This document shows, one piece after another, positions 25,944 through 34,401 of a DNA stretch of 64,000 nt. The notes beneath the pieces are model-generated. The model worked only from the letters and a program-made list of their open reading frames with translations, was not told the origin of the DNA and did not search any database. This DNA is from Pseudomonas mandelii (GTDB lineage: Bacteria > Pseudomonadota > Gammaproteobacteria > Pseudomonadales > Pseudomonadaceae). The stretch's first letter is position 1; every line of letters begins with the position of its first letter. The translations under genes were made by a program, and so were the position numbers. The stretch is from contig NZ_LT629796.1 of the NCBI RefSeq assembly GCF_900106065.1, forward strand, positions 4,557,501 to 4,621,500, read 5' to 3'.

Positions 25944-26744
25944 ATGGCACTGCTAAACAAACAGGTCGCGTTGATTACCGGTGCAGGTGGCGGAATAGGC
26001 CGCGGCATCGCGCTGAACTTTGCCAAAGAGGGCGCTGCCGTGGTGGTCGCCGAGCTGGATGTCACCAGTGGCGAGGCCGTAGTCGCCGAACTCAAAGCGC
26101 TGGGTGCCCAAGCGATGTTCATCAAGACTGACGTGTGCAGCAAGGCCGATATCGAAGCCGCCGTGCAATTGGCCGTTGATCAGTTTGGTGGGCTGGACAT
26201 TCTGGTCAACAACGCATTTGCGCCAACGCCCAATGTTCTTCTCGAAGAGAAGACCGATGCAATGCTGGAGAAAACCCTCGGTTCTACAGTGTGGGCGGCC
26301 TGGTGGGCGATGAAGGCCGCGCTGCCCCACATGAAAGCGCGGGGTGGCGGCAAGATTATCAACTTCTACTCCATCGATATCGAGATCGGTGCCTGGTTGC
26401 ATGGCGACTACAACACGGCGAAGGCAGCGATCGTGGGGCTGACTCGCAGCGCGGCCTCTGAATGGGGGCGGTTCAACATTCGAACCAATGCCATCGCGCC
26501 TACCGCGATGGGCGCCACGTTCCACAAGCTTGCTGCGGAGAACCCGGGGTTTGCCGAAATGTCCGCATCGATGCGTCCTTTGGGGCGCTGTGGCGAGCCT
26601 GAGGCGGATATTGGGCCGGTGGTGGTGTTTTTAGCGTCCGAGATGTCGCGGTTTATCACGGGTGAAACCATCCACGTCGATGGTGGCCTTCATCTGCCCG
26701 GTTATAACTCCCGCCCCAAAGGTATTCCCGTACGCGAGTATTGA
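25944..26744 (+). CDS. ditI: Short-chain dehydrogenase/reductase (SDR)
   Basis: A 266-residue SDR with TGAGGGIG, NNAF and YNTAK motifs and a DGG end followed by a 17-residue tail. ATG 25944 follows GGAG. It is convergent with ditJ. Its position immediately after ditA2 and the DUF2889 gene matches ditI in the remembered BKME-9 order. It may oxidise a 7-hydroxy diterpenoid, but which of the window's SDRs does this cannot be told from sequence. Confidence 0.83.
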   Translation: MALLNKQVALITGAGGGIGRGIALNFAKEGAAVVVAELDVTSGEAVVAELKALGAQAMFIKTDVCSKADIEAAVQLAVDQFGGLDILVNNAFAPTPNVLLEEKTDAMLEKTLGSTVWAAWWAMKAALPHMKARGGGKIINFYSIDIEIGAWLHGDYNTAKAAIVGLTRSAASEWGRFNIRTNAIAPTAMGATFHKLAAENPGFAEMSASMRPLGRCGEPEADIGPVVVFLASEMSRFITGETIHVDGGLHLPGYNSRPKGIPVREY

Positions 26745-26803
26745 GTTCACCCGATTAATGCAGGAGCAAGCTCAAAGGCGACACCAAGGCCCTAGAGACG
26801 CGA

Positions 26804-26825
26804 AAGCCCGCTGCAAGGCGGGCTT
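26804..26825. terminator. Bidirectional terminator between ditI and ditJ
   Basis: AAGCCCGC and GCGGGCTT form an 8-bp stem with a 6-base loop between the convergent genes. Confidence 0.65.
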
Positions 26826-26860
26826 CGACGTTGGGCGGCCGACACATGCGGCCAGGACAA

Positions 26861-28492
26861 TTACTTTTTGGACACCACAATCGAAGTAGTTTCCAGATCC
26901 CAGGTTGTTTGGGTCTTGCCTTCATCACGCAGCAAATACTTCAACACTCGTCCCTGCGGATTTTTCGGCAAACTGCTGCGAAACTCGATATAGCGCGGCA
27001 AGGCATAGTAGGGCACCGAATCGGTAGCCCAATGGAACAGCTGCTCCGGGTCTAGCGTCACACCTTCATGCAGTACTGCAGTCACCTTCACATCATCCTC
27101 GCCTTTATCAGAAGGCACGGCATGCACTGCGACCTCAGCCAATGCCGGGTGTGAAGCAAAAGCGGCTTCCATTTCAAAGCTGGAAATATTCTCTCCCCGG
27201 CGACGCATGTAGTCCTTCTTGCGGTCGACAAAGTAGAAGAAGCCATCATCATCGAATTTGCCAACGTCGCCCGTGTGGAACCACATGTTGCGCATCAGCT
27301 TCTGGGTGTCTTCCGGGCGACGCCAGTAGCCTTGGAACATGATGTCCGGACGGAGAGGGCGCACCACGATTTCGCCAGCGGAGTTGGGCGGCACTTCTTG
27401 ATCGAGGTCGTCGACGATTCTGACGTCAAAATCCGCAATTCGTTTACCCGACGAGCCGGGCGCGGCGTATTCCCCGGCAGCCAGCGAAGTTATAACGCAG
27501 GCTTCGGTCAGGCCATAGCCGTTGCCGCCGACCAGCCTGGTGCCGAAGCGCTCGCGCCAGATCTTCTTGGTGTCTTCGGTGTAAGGGTTGCCGCGGGCGG
27601 TATGGATCTGCCCGACGCAGCGCAACATCGCTTCGTTGTCTGGCGCCTGGGCGAGGAGGCCGCCCATGCCGCCCAGGATCGAGGCAATGGTCGCGCCCGA
27701 GCGCTCCACTTCCGGCCAGAAGTTCGAGACCGAGAATCGCGCAAGAATGGCGGCGCGCGCACCCACCAGAATGCTGGCAATGATCGATACGCACAGTGCA
27801 TTCATGTGGAAAAGTGGCAGCGGCGTGATGGTCACGTCGTCGGCACTGGCCGGGCCGGCGCGAAGTTGCAGGCGCGCCAGATTGCACATGAAGTTGTAGC
27901 TGATCATGCAGCCCTTGGAAGGGCCCGTTGTACCCGAGGTGTAAATCAGGCAGGCAAGGTCTGAAGGTTGCGGTTTATTGACGAGTGGGGTGGCGTCATG
28001 GCCACGCCATTCATCCAGTGGCGCAATGCGAATCGGGCAATCAGGTACTGCCTCAAGGGTGCCACGGTGAAGAATGTGGTGGACGTCCTGCAGCTGTGCG
28101 GCGAGCGGGGTGATGCGTGGCAGGTAGGCTGCTTCGCAAATCACCACCGAGGTGCCGGTATCGGCGATCTGATGGCGGAGAAACTCGCCCTTGAGCGCGG
28201 TGTTGATCGGCACACTTACAGCGCAGAGCTTGTTGATGGCCAGCCAGGTGGTGACGGCATCGATGTTGTTGTCCAGCATCGTCAGCACGGTTTCACCGGC
28301 TTTGACGCCCAGGGTGGCCAGTGCGTTGGCCATCTTGGTCGAGAGTGAGTCAACCTGAGCATATGTGTATAACTCACCACTGAAATCCAGCAATATTTTG
28401 TCTGGATGCCTTGCTACCGCACGATCTAACGCATCAATGACAGTGTCTCGTTCTCCCACTGCCCAGGTGTCTGGATTTCCACTGCTGCCCAT
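26861..28492 (-). CDS. ditJ: Acyl-CoA synthetase (AMP-dependent CoA ligase)
   Basis: A 543-residue ANL-superfamily ligase. The ATP loop YTSGTTGPSKGC, the A5 motif NGYGLTEA, the hinge HTGDVGKFDDDGFFYFVDRKKD and the C-terminal lysine region near GRVLKY are all present. ATG 28492 follows AAGGAG with normal spacing. It activates a carboxylate, probably the diterpenoid acid or a ring-opened derivative, to its CoA ester using ATP, feeding the thiolase, dehydrogenase and crotonase genes. It is divergent from ditK. Confidence 0.9.
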   Translation of the reverse strand: MGSSGNPDTWAVGERDTVIDALDRAVARHPDKILLDFSGELYTYAQVDSLSTKMANALATLGVKAGETVLTMLDNNIDAVTTWLAINKLCAVSVPINTALKGEFLRHQIADTGTSVVICEAAYLPRITPLAAQLQDVHHILHRGTLEAVPDCPIRIAPLDEWRGHDATPLVNKPQPSDLACLIYTSGTTGPSKGCMISYNFMCNLARLQLRAGPASADDVTITPLPLFHMNALCVSIIASILVGARAAILARFSVSNFWPEVERSGATIASILGGMGGLLAQAPDNEAMLRCVGQIHTARGNPYTEDTKKIWRERFGTRLVGGNGYGLTEACVITSLAAGEYAAPGSSGKRIADFDVRIVDDLDQEVPPNSAGEIVVRPLRPDIMFQGYWRRPEDTQKLMRNMWFHTGDVGKFDDDGFFYFVDRKKDYMRRRGENISSFEMEAAFASHPALAEVAVHAVPSDKGEDDVKVTAVLHEGVTLDPEQLFHWATDSVPYYALPRYIEFRSSLPKNPQGRVLKYLLRDEGKTQTTWDLETTSIVVSKK

Positions 28493-28675
28493 CAGTTTTC
28501 TCCTTTTAGGCACCCATACCGGTCGGGTTGCCTGATTTTATTTTGAAGAGAGAATCCGATTCTAAATACAAACTGCGCAAATGTCTTTAGCTAAAAGTTG
28601 AACATATAGTGTTATTTATGCACAGATCCTGTGTTAACGTTGCACAATTCTTACTCTTCATGAGCCCGTCACTTC

Positions 28676-29407
28676 ATGCCAAAAGCCGCATCCAAGAAAG
28701 CAGAGGCGCCTGCGCCGGCTCCCAGATCCAAAAAAAATGCGGCACCTGATGTTGGGGCGAGCCCGGTTAAACCCGTAGAACGCCGTGCTGCCGCCAACTC
28801 TGTGGCAGGCACCAAGGTCAAGCCGAATCGCCGTTCAGAAGAAACCATTGCCAACATCCTCAAGGCCACTGAAGAAGTCGTGCTGATGTCTGGCGCGGAT
28901 CGTATTTCGGTCCTGGATGTTTGCCAGGTCGCGGGTGTTTCCCGTGGCACCTTTTATCGCTATTTCGCCTCGCAAGAAGACTTGTTGGATACCTTTTCGC
29001 GCCACAAGCGCGAAAGTTTTCACAGCTCGCTGTCCCAGGAACTCGGTCACATCAGTGATCCGGAAGCGCGCTTGAATGCGCTGTTTGCCTATCTCGACAA
29101 CTACCTGGAGCAAAGTCGGGCTCGGCGTCTTCTCGTGGTTGCACCCGACTACGCGCTGGGCTTCTTCCGACGGATTTTCCACGATTCGATCGTGCGCTTT
29201 CAGGATGGCCTGGGCATCGTTTTCGACGACTGGGACGAACGCCTCGGGGTGCGTCTTGATCGTGAACTGATCTGCGAAATGATCATTCGTTACGTGTTGA
29301 GCGAAATTCTCGTGCCAGAAGCCGCAGGGCGTCGATTGTTCCCGGTCCGGGTGAAAAAACTCCTGGGCGCGCTGATCATGGGGTCTACCTCGCGCACACG
29401 CCGCTGA
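28676..29407 (+). CDS. ditK: TetR-family regulator with basic Ala/Lys-rich N-terminal tail
   Basis: A 243-residue protein. About 50 residues of Ala/Pro/Lys-rich low-complexity sequence precede the helix-turn-helix (ISVLDVCQVAGVSRGTFYRYF, about residues 77-97). The tail is unusual for TetR proteins and may add non-specific DNA contact. The start is weakly supported by ribosome-site sequence. It is divergent from the CoA ligase and followed by a strong terminator, so it is monocistronic. It may regulate ditJ and neighbouring dit units. Confidence 0.83.
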   Translation: MPKAASKKAEAPAPAPRSKKNAAPDVGASPVKPVERRAAANSVAGTKVKPNRRSEETIANILKATEEVVLMSGADRISVLDVCQVAGVSRGTFYRYFASQEDLLDTFSRHKRESFHSSLSQELGHISDPEARLNALFAYLDNYLEQSRARRLLVVAPDYALGFFRRIFHDSIVRFQDGLGIVFDDWDERLGVRLDRELICEMIIRYVLSEILVPEAAGRRLFPVRVKKLLGALIMGSTSRTRR

Positions 29408-29434
29408 CGTTAAAGCACTGCCCATCACGCTATC

Positions 29435-29459
29435 CAAAGCCCCCGTATATCGGGGGCTT
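29435..29459 (+). terminator. Strong intrinsic terminator after ditK
   Basis: AAAGCCCCCG and CGGGGGCTTT form a perfect 10-bp stem with a 5-base loop 28 bases after the stop codon. The 29460-29600 stretch after it holds no recognisable feature. Confidence 0.85.
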
Positions 29460-29600
29460 TGCGTTTCCGTACGCTAATTTTTCCCCGCCTGCATTCCACT
29501 CTTTTTCGAGGCTGACTCGAAGTTTTGGACCCCTCTAAGCATTTTTCGACGCGTGTTGAGGGCTCTGGGTCAGGCCTCTTCGTGCGTCGGAAAAATAAAT

Positions 29601-29625
29601 TGAACAGTATTTTGATTTCTGCTCA
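29601..29625. promoter_or_regulatory. dit box upstream of the ditL-P operon
   Basis: TGAACA-N13-TGCTCA, one mismatch from a perfect dyad, 128 bases before the amidohydrolase start. Confidence 0.5.
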
Positions 29626-29753
29626 ATTTAATCTTAAGCTCTGGTCTTGGCAGTGAGCCGTCGGCTTCCCCTTTTCGTGGCTACTTGAACCAGGTCACGT
29701 GAAGGCACCGCACAAATAACCAACAAAAAGTGCCAACTTCGAGGTACCTAGAC

Positions 29754-30818
29754 ATGCTTATCGATCTTCACGCCCACGCACCGCACCCTGGCTATTACAA
29801 CCAGCACCCTCACTGGGGGCCGTTCTTCGAGCAGCACGCCGATGGCGATATCAAGCTGCGTGTTGGTGACTGGATTCTCGGTCTTGGGTCGCCAGAGCGT
29901 AAGGCTGCCGTCCGCTCCGGCAAAGGTCCCAAGCTTGAAGAGTATTTTGCGCGCTGGGCTGATCCGAAAGTGCGCTTGGCTGGCATGGACGCTGCGGGAC
30001 AAAACCTGCAGGTGGTTTCCGTCCCGTCCCACTGCTACATGTACTGGACCGAAGCCGAATTCGCCGTCCCGTTCGCCCGCACCGTCAACGAGACGTTGGC
30101 CGAATACTGCTCTGCAGCCCCAGATCGACTGATGTTCTGGGCTCACGTACCTTTGAATGCGCCAGAAGCAGCGGCGGCTGAATTGCGCTACGCCTGCACC
30201 GTACTGGGCGCTAAAGGTCTGGTCGCTGGCGGCGCCAACTTCGGCGGCCTGGAATTCGATTCGCCAGAACTCGACGTGGTGTGGAAAACCCTCTGCGACC
30301 TGGACTTGCCGATGTTTATTCACGGCTACAACCAGTCGGTCACCTGGGGCAAGAACGCCAACGACGACCGCTACGAAACCACCGCTATCGTTGGCATGCA
30401 GTACGACGAAAGCCGTTGTTTCTGGAACCTGATTTGCGGTGGCGTACTGGATCGCTTCCCTGACCTGAAGGTGTACATCACCCATGGTGGCGGCTATGTC
30501 CCGTACCAGCTCGGTCGTCTGGCCAAGACCAACGAGAACCTCGACGTCAAATATAATAAAAAGCCGCTGCTCGAGTACATGAAAAACTTCTACTTCGACG
30601 TAGAGCTGCATGAAGTACCGATGCGCCAGGCCTTGGTCGATATCATCGGTGCAGACCATGTGCTCTACGGCAGCAACTTTGGCGGTAGCGATGCCGTGCG
30701 TCACGACCTGACCCATGGCCTGAAGTTGTCCGACGCCGACTTGCGCAAGATTCGCTATGAAAACGCATGCCGCTTGCTGCACATCGATCCTGCCAAGTTG
30801 GGCAAGGTAGGTGCCTGA
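29754..30818 (+). CDS. Amidohydrolase-2 (ACMSD-like decarboxylase/hydrolase)
   Basis: A 354-residue TIM-barrel metal-dependent protein. Metal ligands are visible as HxH in DLHAHAPHP, His in MFIHGYN, the THGGGY segment and Asp in GSNFGGSD. The family includes 2-amino-3-carboxymuconate semialdehyde decarboxylase and gamma-resorcylate decarboxylase. By order it corresponds to ditL. It overlaps the next gene by one base and starts a five-gene, tightly packed operon. Decarboxylation or hydrolysis of a ring-cleavage product is likely. Confidence 0.82.
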   Translation: MLIDLHAHAPHPGYYNQHPHWGPFFEQHADGDIKLRVGDWILGLGSPERKAAVRSGKGPKLEEYFARWADPKVRLAGMDAAGQNLQVVSVPSHCYMYWTEAEFAVPFARTVNETLAEYCSAAPDRLMFWAHVPLNAPEAAAAELRYACTVLGAKGLVAGGANFGGLEFDSPELDVVWKTLCDLDLPMFIHGYNQSVTWGKNANDDRYETTAIVGMQYDESRCFWNLICGGVLDRFPDLKVYITHGGGYVPYQLGRLAKTNENLDVKYNKKPLLEYMKNFYFDVELHEVPMRQALVDIIGADHVLYGSNFGGSDAVRHDLTHGLKLSDADLRKIRYENACRLLHIDPAKLGKVGA

Positions 30819-31669
30819 TGAAACTGGCGCGATGTGAGTATTTTGAAACGGGCGTTTTTTGGGCGGTGGTCGATGTCGCCCAAGATCAGGTGACGCCGAT
30901 TTCCGGCAATTTCAAAGAATGGGCGCCCGGCGTGGCTGCCGGACGCGGCATCAGTTCGTTGCGTTTCGCCGGCCCAGCGCTGCCACTCTCAAAAGTTCGT
31001 CTGTTGCCACCGATAGAGCCCGTCAACCGGGTGGTCGTGGCAGGCGCCAATTACGCCAAGCATTTGGTGGAGTTTGGATTGAGTGCGCCGTCCCAGCCAG
31101 TCGCCTTTCTCAAGGCCTATGGCGCGCTGATTGGCGCCAATGACCCGATCCGCTTTCCACCGTTGACTGAAGAGCTCGATCACGAAGTTGAATTGGTAGC
31201 GGTCATCGGCACTGACGAGATTGACCTGGAAAACCCGCTTGCTTGCGTGCTCGGTTACACCGTCGGCAATGACGTCAGCGCTCGAGACCTGCAGCGTAGC
31301 GGGCCGGCGGGTATTGGCATGGATCTGTTCGCAGCCAAAAGCCAGGATCAAACCACCGGACTTGGTCCCTGGATCGTCACGAAAGATGAATTTCCGCAAG
31401 GGTCACCGACGCTGCGCCTGACCTTGAAAGTCAATGGCGAAACGCGCCAGGACGGCTCCACCGGCGAAATGACCTGGGGTGTTGATCATCTGATCCGCTT
31501 TGTCCAGCAGCGCTCGAGTTTTGCCTGTGGCGATGTGTTGTTCACGGGGTCGCCGGCGGGAGTGGGGATGGGCACCGGTCTGTTCCTTAAGGAAGGCGAT
31601 GTGGTCGAAGCCAGCGTCGAAGGCATTGGCACGTTGCGCAATGTGGTCAGTAAAAAGAACCGCGCCTAA
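30818..31669 (+). CDS. FAH-family hydrolase
   Basis: A 283-residue FAH-fold protein close in style to DitD: VVVAGANYAKHLVEFG, FLKAYGALIGAND, DHEVELVAVIG and GNDVSARD with the metal-binding acids. ATG 30818 overlaps the upstream TGA. By order it would be ditM. Third FAH-type gene of the cluster, acting on a diketo or enol intermediate. Confidence 0.85.
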   Translation: MKLARCEYFETGVFWAVVDVAQDQVTPISGNFKEWAPGVAAGRGISSLRFAGPALPLSKVRLLPPIEPVNRVVVAGANYAKHLVEFGLSAPSQPVAFLKAYGALIGANDPIRFPPLTEELDHEVELVAVIGTDEIDLENPLACVLGYTVGNDVSARDLQRSGPAGIGMDLFAAKSQDQTTGLGPWIVTKDEFPQGSPTLRLTLKVNGETRQDGSTGEMTWGVDHLIRFVQQRSSFACGDVLFTGSPAGVGMGTGLFLKEGDVVEASVEGIGTLRNVVSKKNRA

Positions 31670-31682
31670 TCGAGAGCCAAAC

Positions 31683-32585
31683 ATGAACGCCAATAAAGAA
31701 AAAGTAGTCGTCGTCGGTGCGGGTCTGATGGGCACCGGTATTGCGCATGCGTTCGCCAGCTCAGGTTTCAGCACGGTGTTGGTCGACACCAATGCCGCTT
31801 CCCTGACAAGCGCCAGGGCGAGCATCGAAAAAATCCTCGCCGATGGCGTGCGCCTGGGCAAAGTCAGCGAAGAAAAAGCCCAGCAATCGTTGGCCAATCT
31901 GCTGACCTGCAGCGACTTGAGTGAAGCGGCGAGTGGTGCCAATTGGCTGGTAGAGACGGTCTCCGAGCAGTTGGCAGTGAAGAAGGCGGTGCTCGCGCAG
32001 GCGGCGCCACTGCTGGCGCCGGACGCGATTATCGCGACCAATACGTCGGCCCTCAGCGTGACCGAAATTGCGGCGTCAGTTGAGTGTGCAGATCGTGTGA
32101 TCGGCATGCACTTCTTCAACCCCGTGCACAAAATGAAACTGGTGGAGCTCGTGCGGGGGTTGGCGACCAGTGATGAGGTGGTGGCGCGCACTCGCACCCT
32201 CTGCGAGCAGATTGGCAAAACCTCGATCATCGTCAACGAATCGCCAGGACTGACCACCAGTCGCATGTCTGCCCTATTGGGTAACGAGGCGATGTGGATG
32301 CTGCAGGAAGGCACCGCGACCGCCGAAGACATCGACACGGCACTGCGTCTGGGCTTCAACCATCCGATGGGCCCGTTGGAACTGGGTGACCTGACCGGTT
32401 GGGATACCCGGCTGTCTGTTCTGCGCTATCTGCACCAGACCCTGGGTGAGAAATTCAGGCCGTGCCCTTTGATCATCAAAATGGTTGCTGCCGGGCGGCT
32501 GGGGCGCAAGTCAGGGCAGGGGGTTTACCGCTACGAAGAGGGTAAACAGGTTCCGGGTTCAGGGCTCAAGGCGAGTGCGCTATGA
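31683..32585 (+). CDS. 3-hydroxyacyl-CoA dehydrogenase
   Basis: A 300-residue NAD-dependent enzyme. The Rossmann motif VVVVGAGLMGTGIAHAFA opens the protein; MHFFNPVHKMKLVE holds the catalytic His, paired with a Glu in the same motif, and the C-terminal domain has FNHPMGPLELGDLTG. ATG 31683 lies 13 bases after the FAH gene; the longer open frame is not used. It overlaps the thiolase start by four bases. By order ditN; it oxidises a 3-hydroxyacyl-CoA before thiolysis. Confidence 0.9.
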   Translation: MNANKEKVVVVGAGLMGTGIAHAFASSGFSTVLVDTNAASLTSARASIEKILADGVRLGKVSEEKAQQSLANLLTCSDLSEAASGANWLVETVSEQLAVKKAVLAQAAPLLAPDAIIATNTSALSVTEIAASVECADRVIGMHFFNPVHKMKLVELVRGLATSDEVVARTRTLCEQIGKTSIIVNESPGLTTSRMSALLGNEAMWMLQEGTATAEDIDTALRLGFNHPMGPLELGDLTGWDTRLSVLRYLHQTLGEKFRPCPLIIKMVAAGRLGRKSGQGVYRYEEGKQVPGSGLKASAL

Positions 32586-33757
32586 AGGATATCGTCATTG
32601 TTGATGCGGTCCGCACGCCAATCGGTAAGTTCCGAGGCAGCCTGGCCGGCGTACGCGCCGATCACCTTGGGTCGCTGGTAATCAGTCGTTTGCTGGAGCG
32701 GGCCGATGTGTCGCCCACGCTGATCGATGACGTGATCTTCGGCAATGTCACGCAAATTGGTGAGCAGTCCGCCAACATTGCCCGCACGGCCTTGCTCGGT
32801 GCCGGTTGGCCGGTCACCGTGCCTGGGCTGACTATCGACCGTAAATGTGGTTCGGGCGAAGTGGCCGTGCATTTGGCCGTTGGTGCTATCGCGGCGGGCT
32901 CCGCTGATATCGTGGTGGCGGGTGGCGCGGAAAACATGAGCCGCGTGCCCATGGGCAGTAACCGTGAAATCCACGGCGAGGCGTTTGGCTGGATGGCAGC
33001 GCAACGCTATGAACTGACCAGTCAGGGCGAGGCTGCTGAACGTATCGCCGACAAATGGGCGCTCAGTCGCGATGCGCTGGATGATTTCGCTTTTGCCAGC
33101 CATCAGCGCGCTGCCGCGGCGTCCGATGCCGGTTATTTCGATAATGAAATAGTGCCGGTTGCGGTCGAGGAGATACGTGAGCAGGTGCTGACGGAGCCAG
33201 TTGCTGTGTTGCGCTACGACGAAACCATTCGCCGTGATACATCGCGGGAAAAACTGTCGACGCTTAAAACCAGTTTTCGTCCGGACACCGGTCGAATCAC
33301 CGCTGGCAACTCGTCACAGATCTCCGACGGAGCAGCGGCATTGCTGTTAATGAGTGCCGAAACCGCGAAAAAACTCGGGCTCAGGGCTCGAGCGCGGATT
33401 GTGGCGTTCACAACCGTCGGTTCCGATCCGACATTAATGCTCACCGGCCCGATTGCTGCCACTCAAAAGGTGTTGAGCCAGGCTGGGCTGAACATCAACG
33501 ACATCGACTTGTTCGAGGTCAATGAAGCGTTTGCCTCGGTGCCGCTAGCCTGGATGCAGGAGACAGGTGTGTCGCACGACAAGTTGAACGTCAACGGTGG
33601 CGCTATTGCCCTCGGTCATCCATTGGGCGCCAGTGGTGCACGATTGATGACCACCTTGTTGAACGAGCTTGAACGCCGAGGCGGGCGTTTTGGCTTGCAA
33701 GCCATTTGCTGCGCCGGCGGTATGGGTACGGCGACCATCATCGAACGGCTCGATTGA
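32582..33757 (+). CDS. Thiolase (acetyl-CoA acyltransferase)
   Basis: A 391-residue true thiolase. The nucleophilic Cys sits in RKCGSGEVAVH (about residue 88), His in GGAIALGHPLGASGAR and the second Cys in CCAGGMGTA. All three catalytic positions are intact, unlike DitF. It is translationally coupled to the hydroxyacyl-CoA dehydrogenase, so the pair performs the last two beta-oxidation steps. By order ditO. Confidence 0.92.
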   Translation: MKDIVIVDAVRTPIGKFRGSLAGVRADHLGSLVISRLLERADVSPTLIDDVIFGNVTQIGEQSANIARTALLGAGWPVTVPGLTIDRKCGSGEVAVHLAVGAIAAGSADIVVAGGAENMSRVPMGSNREIHGEAFGWMAAQRYELTSQGEAAERIADKWALSRDALDDFAFASHQRAAAASDAGYFDNEIVPVAVEEIREQVLTEPVAVLRYDETIRRDTSREKLSTLKTSFRPDTGRITAGNSSQISDGAAALLLMSAETAKKLGLRARARIVAFTTVGSDPTLMLTGPIAATQKVLSQAGLNINDIDLFEVNEAFASVPLAWMQETGVSHDKLNVNGGAIALGHPLGASGARLMTTLLNELERRGGRFGLQAICCAGGMGTATIIERLD

Positions 33758-33758
33758 G

Positions 33759-34262
33759 ATGGCACGTCTACCGCTGATCCCGCTGGATGCCATGCCGTCT
33801 GCGTTGCAAGACGCGGTAGAGCGGGGCCGGCGCAGTCGCATGCTCAGTTCAACGACGCCGGTGCAGGTCTGGGCTCACCGACCCAAGGTAGCCCTGGCCT
33901 GGCTGGGTTTGATGGAGAGCCTGCACAGCGACAGCCTGCTTGATGAGCGTTTGCGCGAGTTGGTGCGGCTGAAAATCGCCAGCATCACCACTTGCCAGGC
34001 CTGCCAACTGGCGCGCAAGTCCGACGCAGTGACGGAAGAGGATATTGCGTGCATGGCCACAGACAGCGAGTCCTTCACGCCAGCCGAGCGTGCCGCGTTG
34101 CGTTATGCCGAGTTGTTTGCCAGCGACTACCTGGAGATCGACGACACGCATTTCTTGCGACTCGGGGAGTTTTTCTCCGACGCCCAGGTGGCAGAGCTGG
34201 GGCTGTACTGCGCCCTGATGTTGGCGGGTGGCCGCATGACACTGGTGCAGCAGGCCTACTGA
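33759..34262 (+). CDS. Carboxymuconolactone decarboxylase/AhpD-like protein
   Basis: A 167-residue helical protein with the AhpD-like core (LRELVRLKIASITTCQACQLARKSDAV). The CxxC is present, but the His expected four residues after it in AhpD-like proteins is Arg here (CQACQLAR). ATG 33759 follows the thiolase stop by one base. By order ditP. A decarboxylase or a peroxide-defence partner are both possible; the lost His argues against canonical AhpD redox chemistry. Confidence 0.75.
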   Translation: MARLPLIPLDAMPSALQDAVERGRRSRMLSSTTPVQVWAHRPKVALAWLGLMESLHSDSLLDERLRELVRLKIASITTCQACQLARKSDAVTEEDIACMATDSESFTPAERAALRYAELFASDYLEIDDTHFLRLGEFFSDAQVAELGLYCALMLAGGRMTLVQQAY

Positions 34263-34284
34263 CACGTCTCGCAGCACAAATAGT

Positions 34285-34309
34285 TGATCGAAATATTAAT
34301 AAGTGTCCA
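34285..34309. promoter_or_regulatory. dit box upstream of ditQ
   Basis: TGATCG-N13-TGTCCA; the spacer ends in TAAG like the ditA3 box. It ends 92 bases before the ditQ ATG. Confidence 0.45.
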
Positions 34310-34401
34310 ATACAGATCTAGTCAGGCCTATTATCAGTCGGAAGGTATGGCCTTCAGCAGCTGCCTGACAAAAAATAATGACAAAAATAGCGGAGACGAT
34401 C

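Noticed and set aside
28590..28640. A dit box between ditJ and ditK (TGAACA at 28602 region)
   Set aside because: One half-site is present but nothing matching lies at 13-base spacing; the nearest partial match needs a different spacing.
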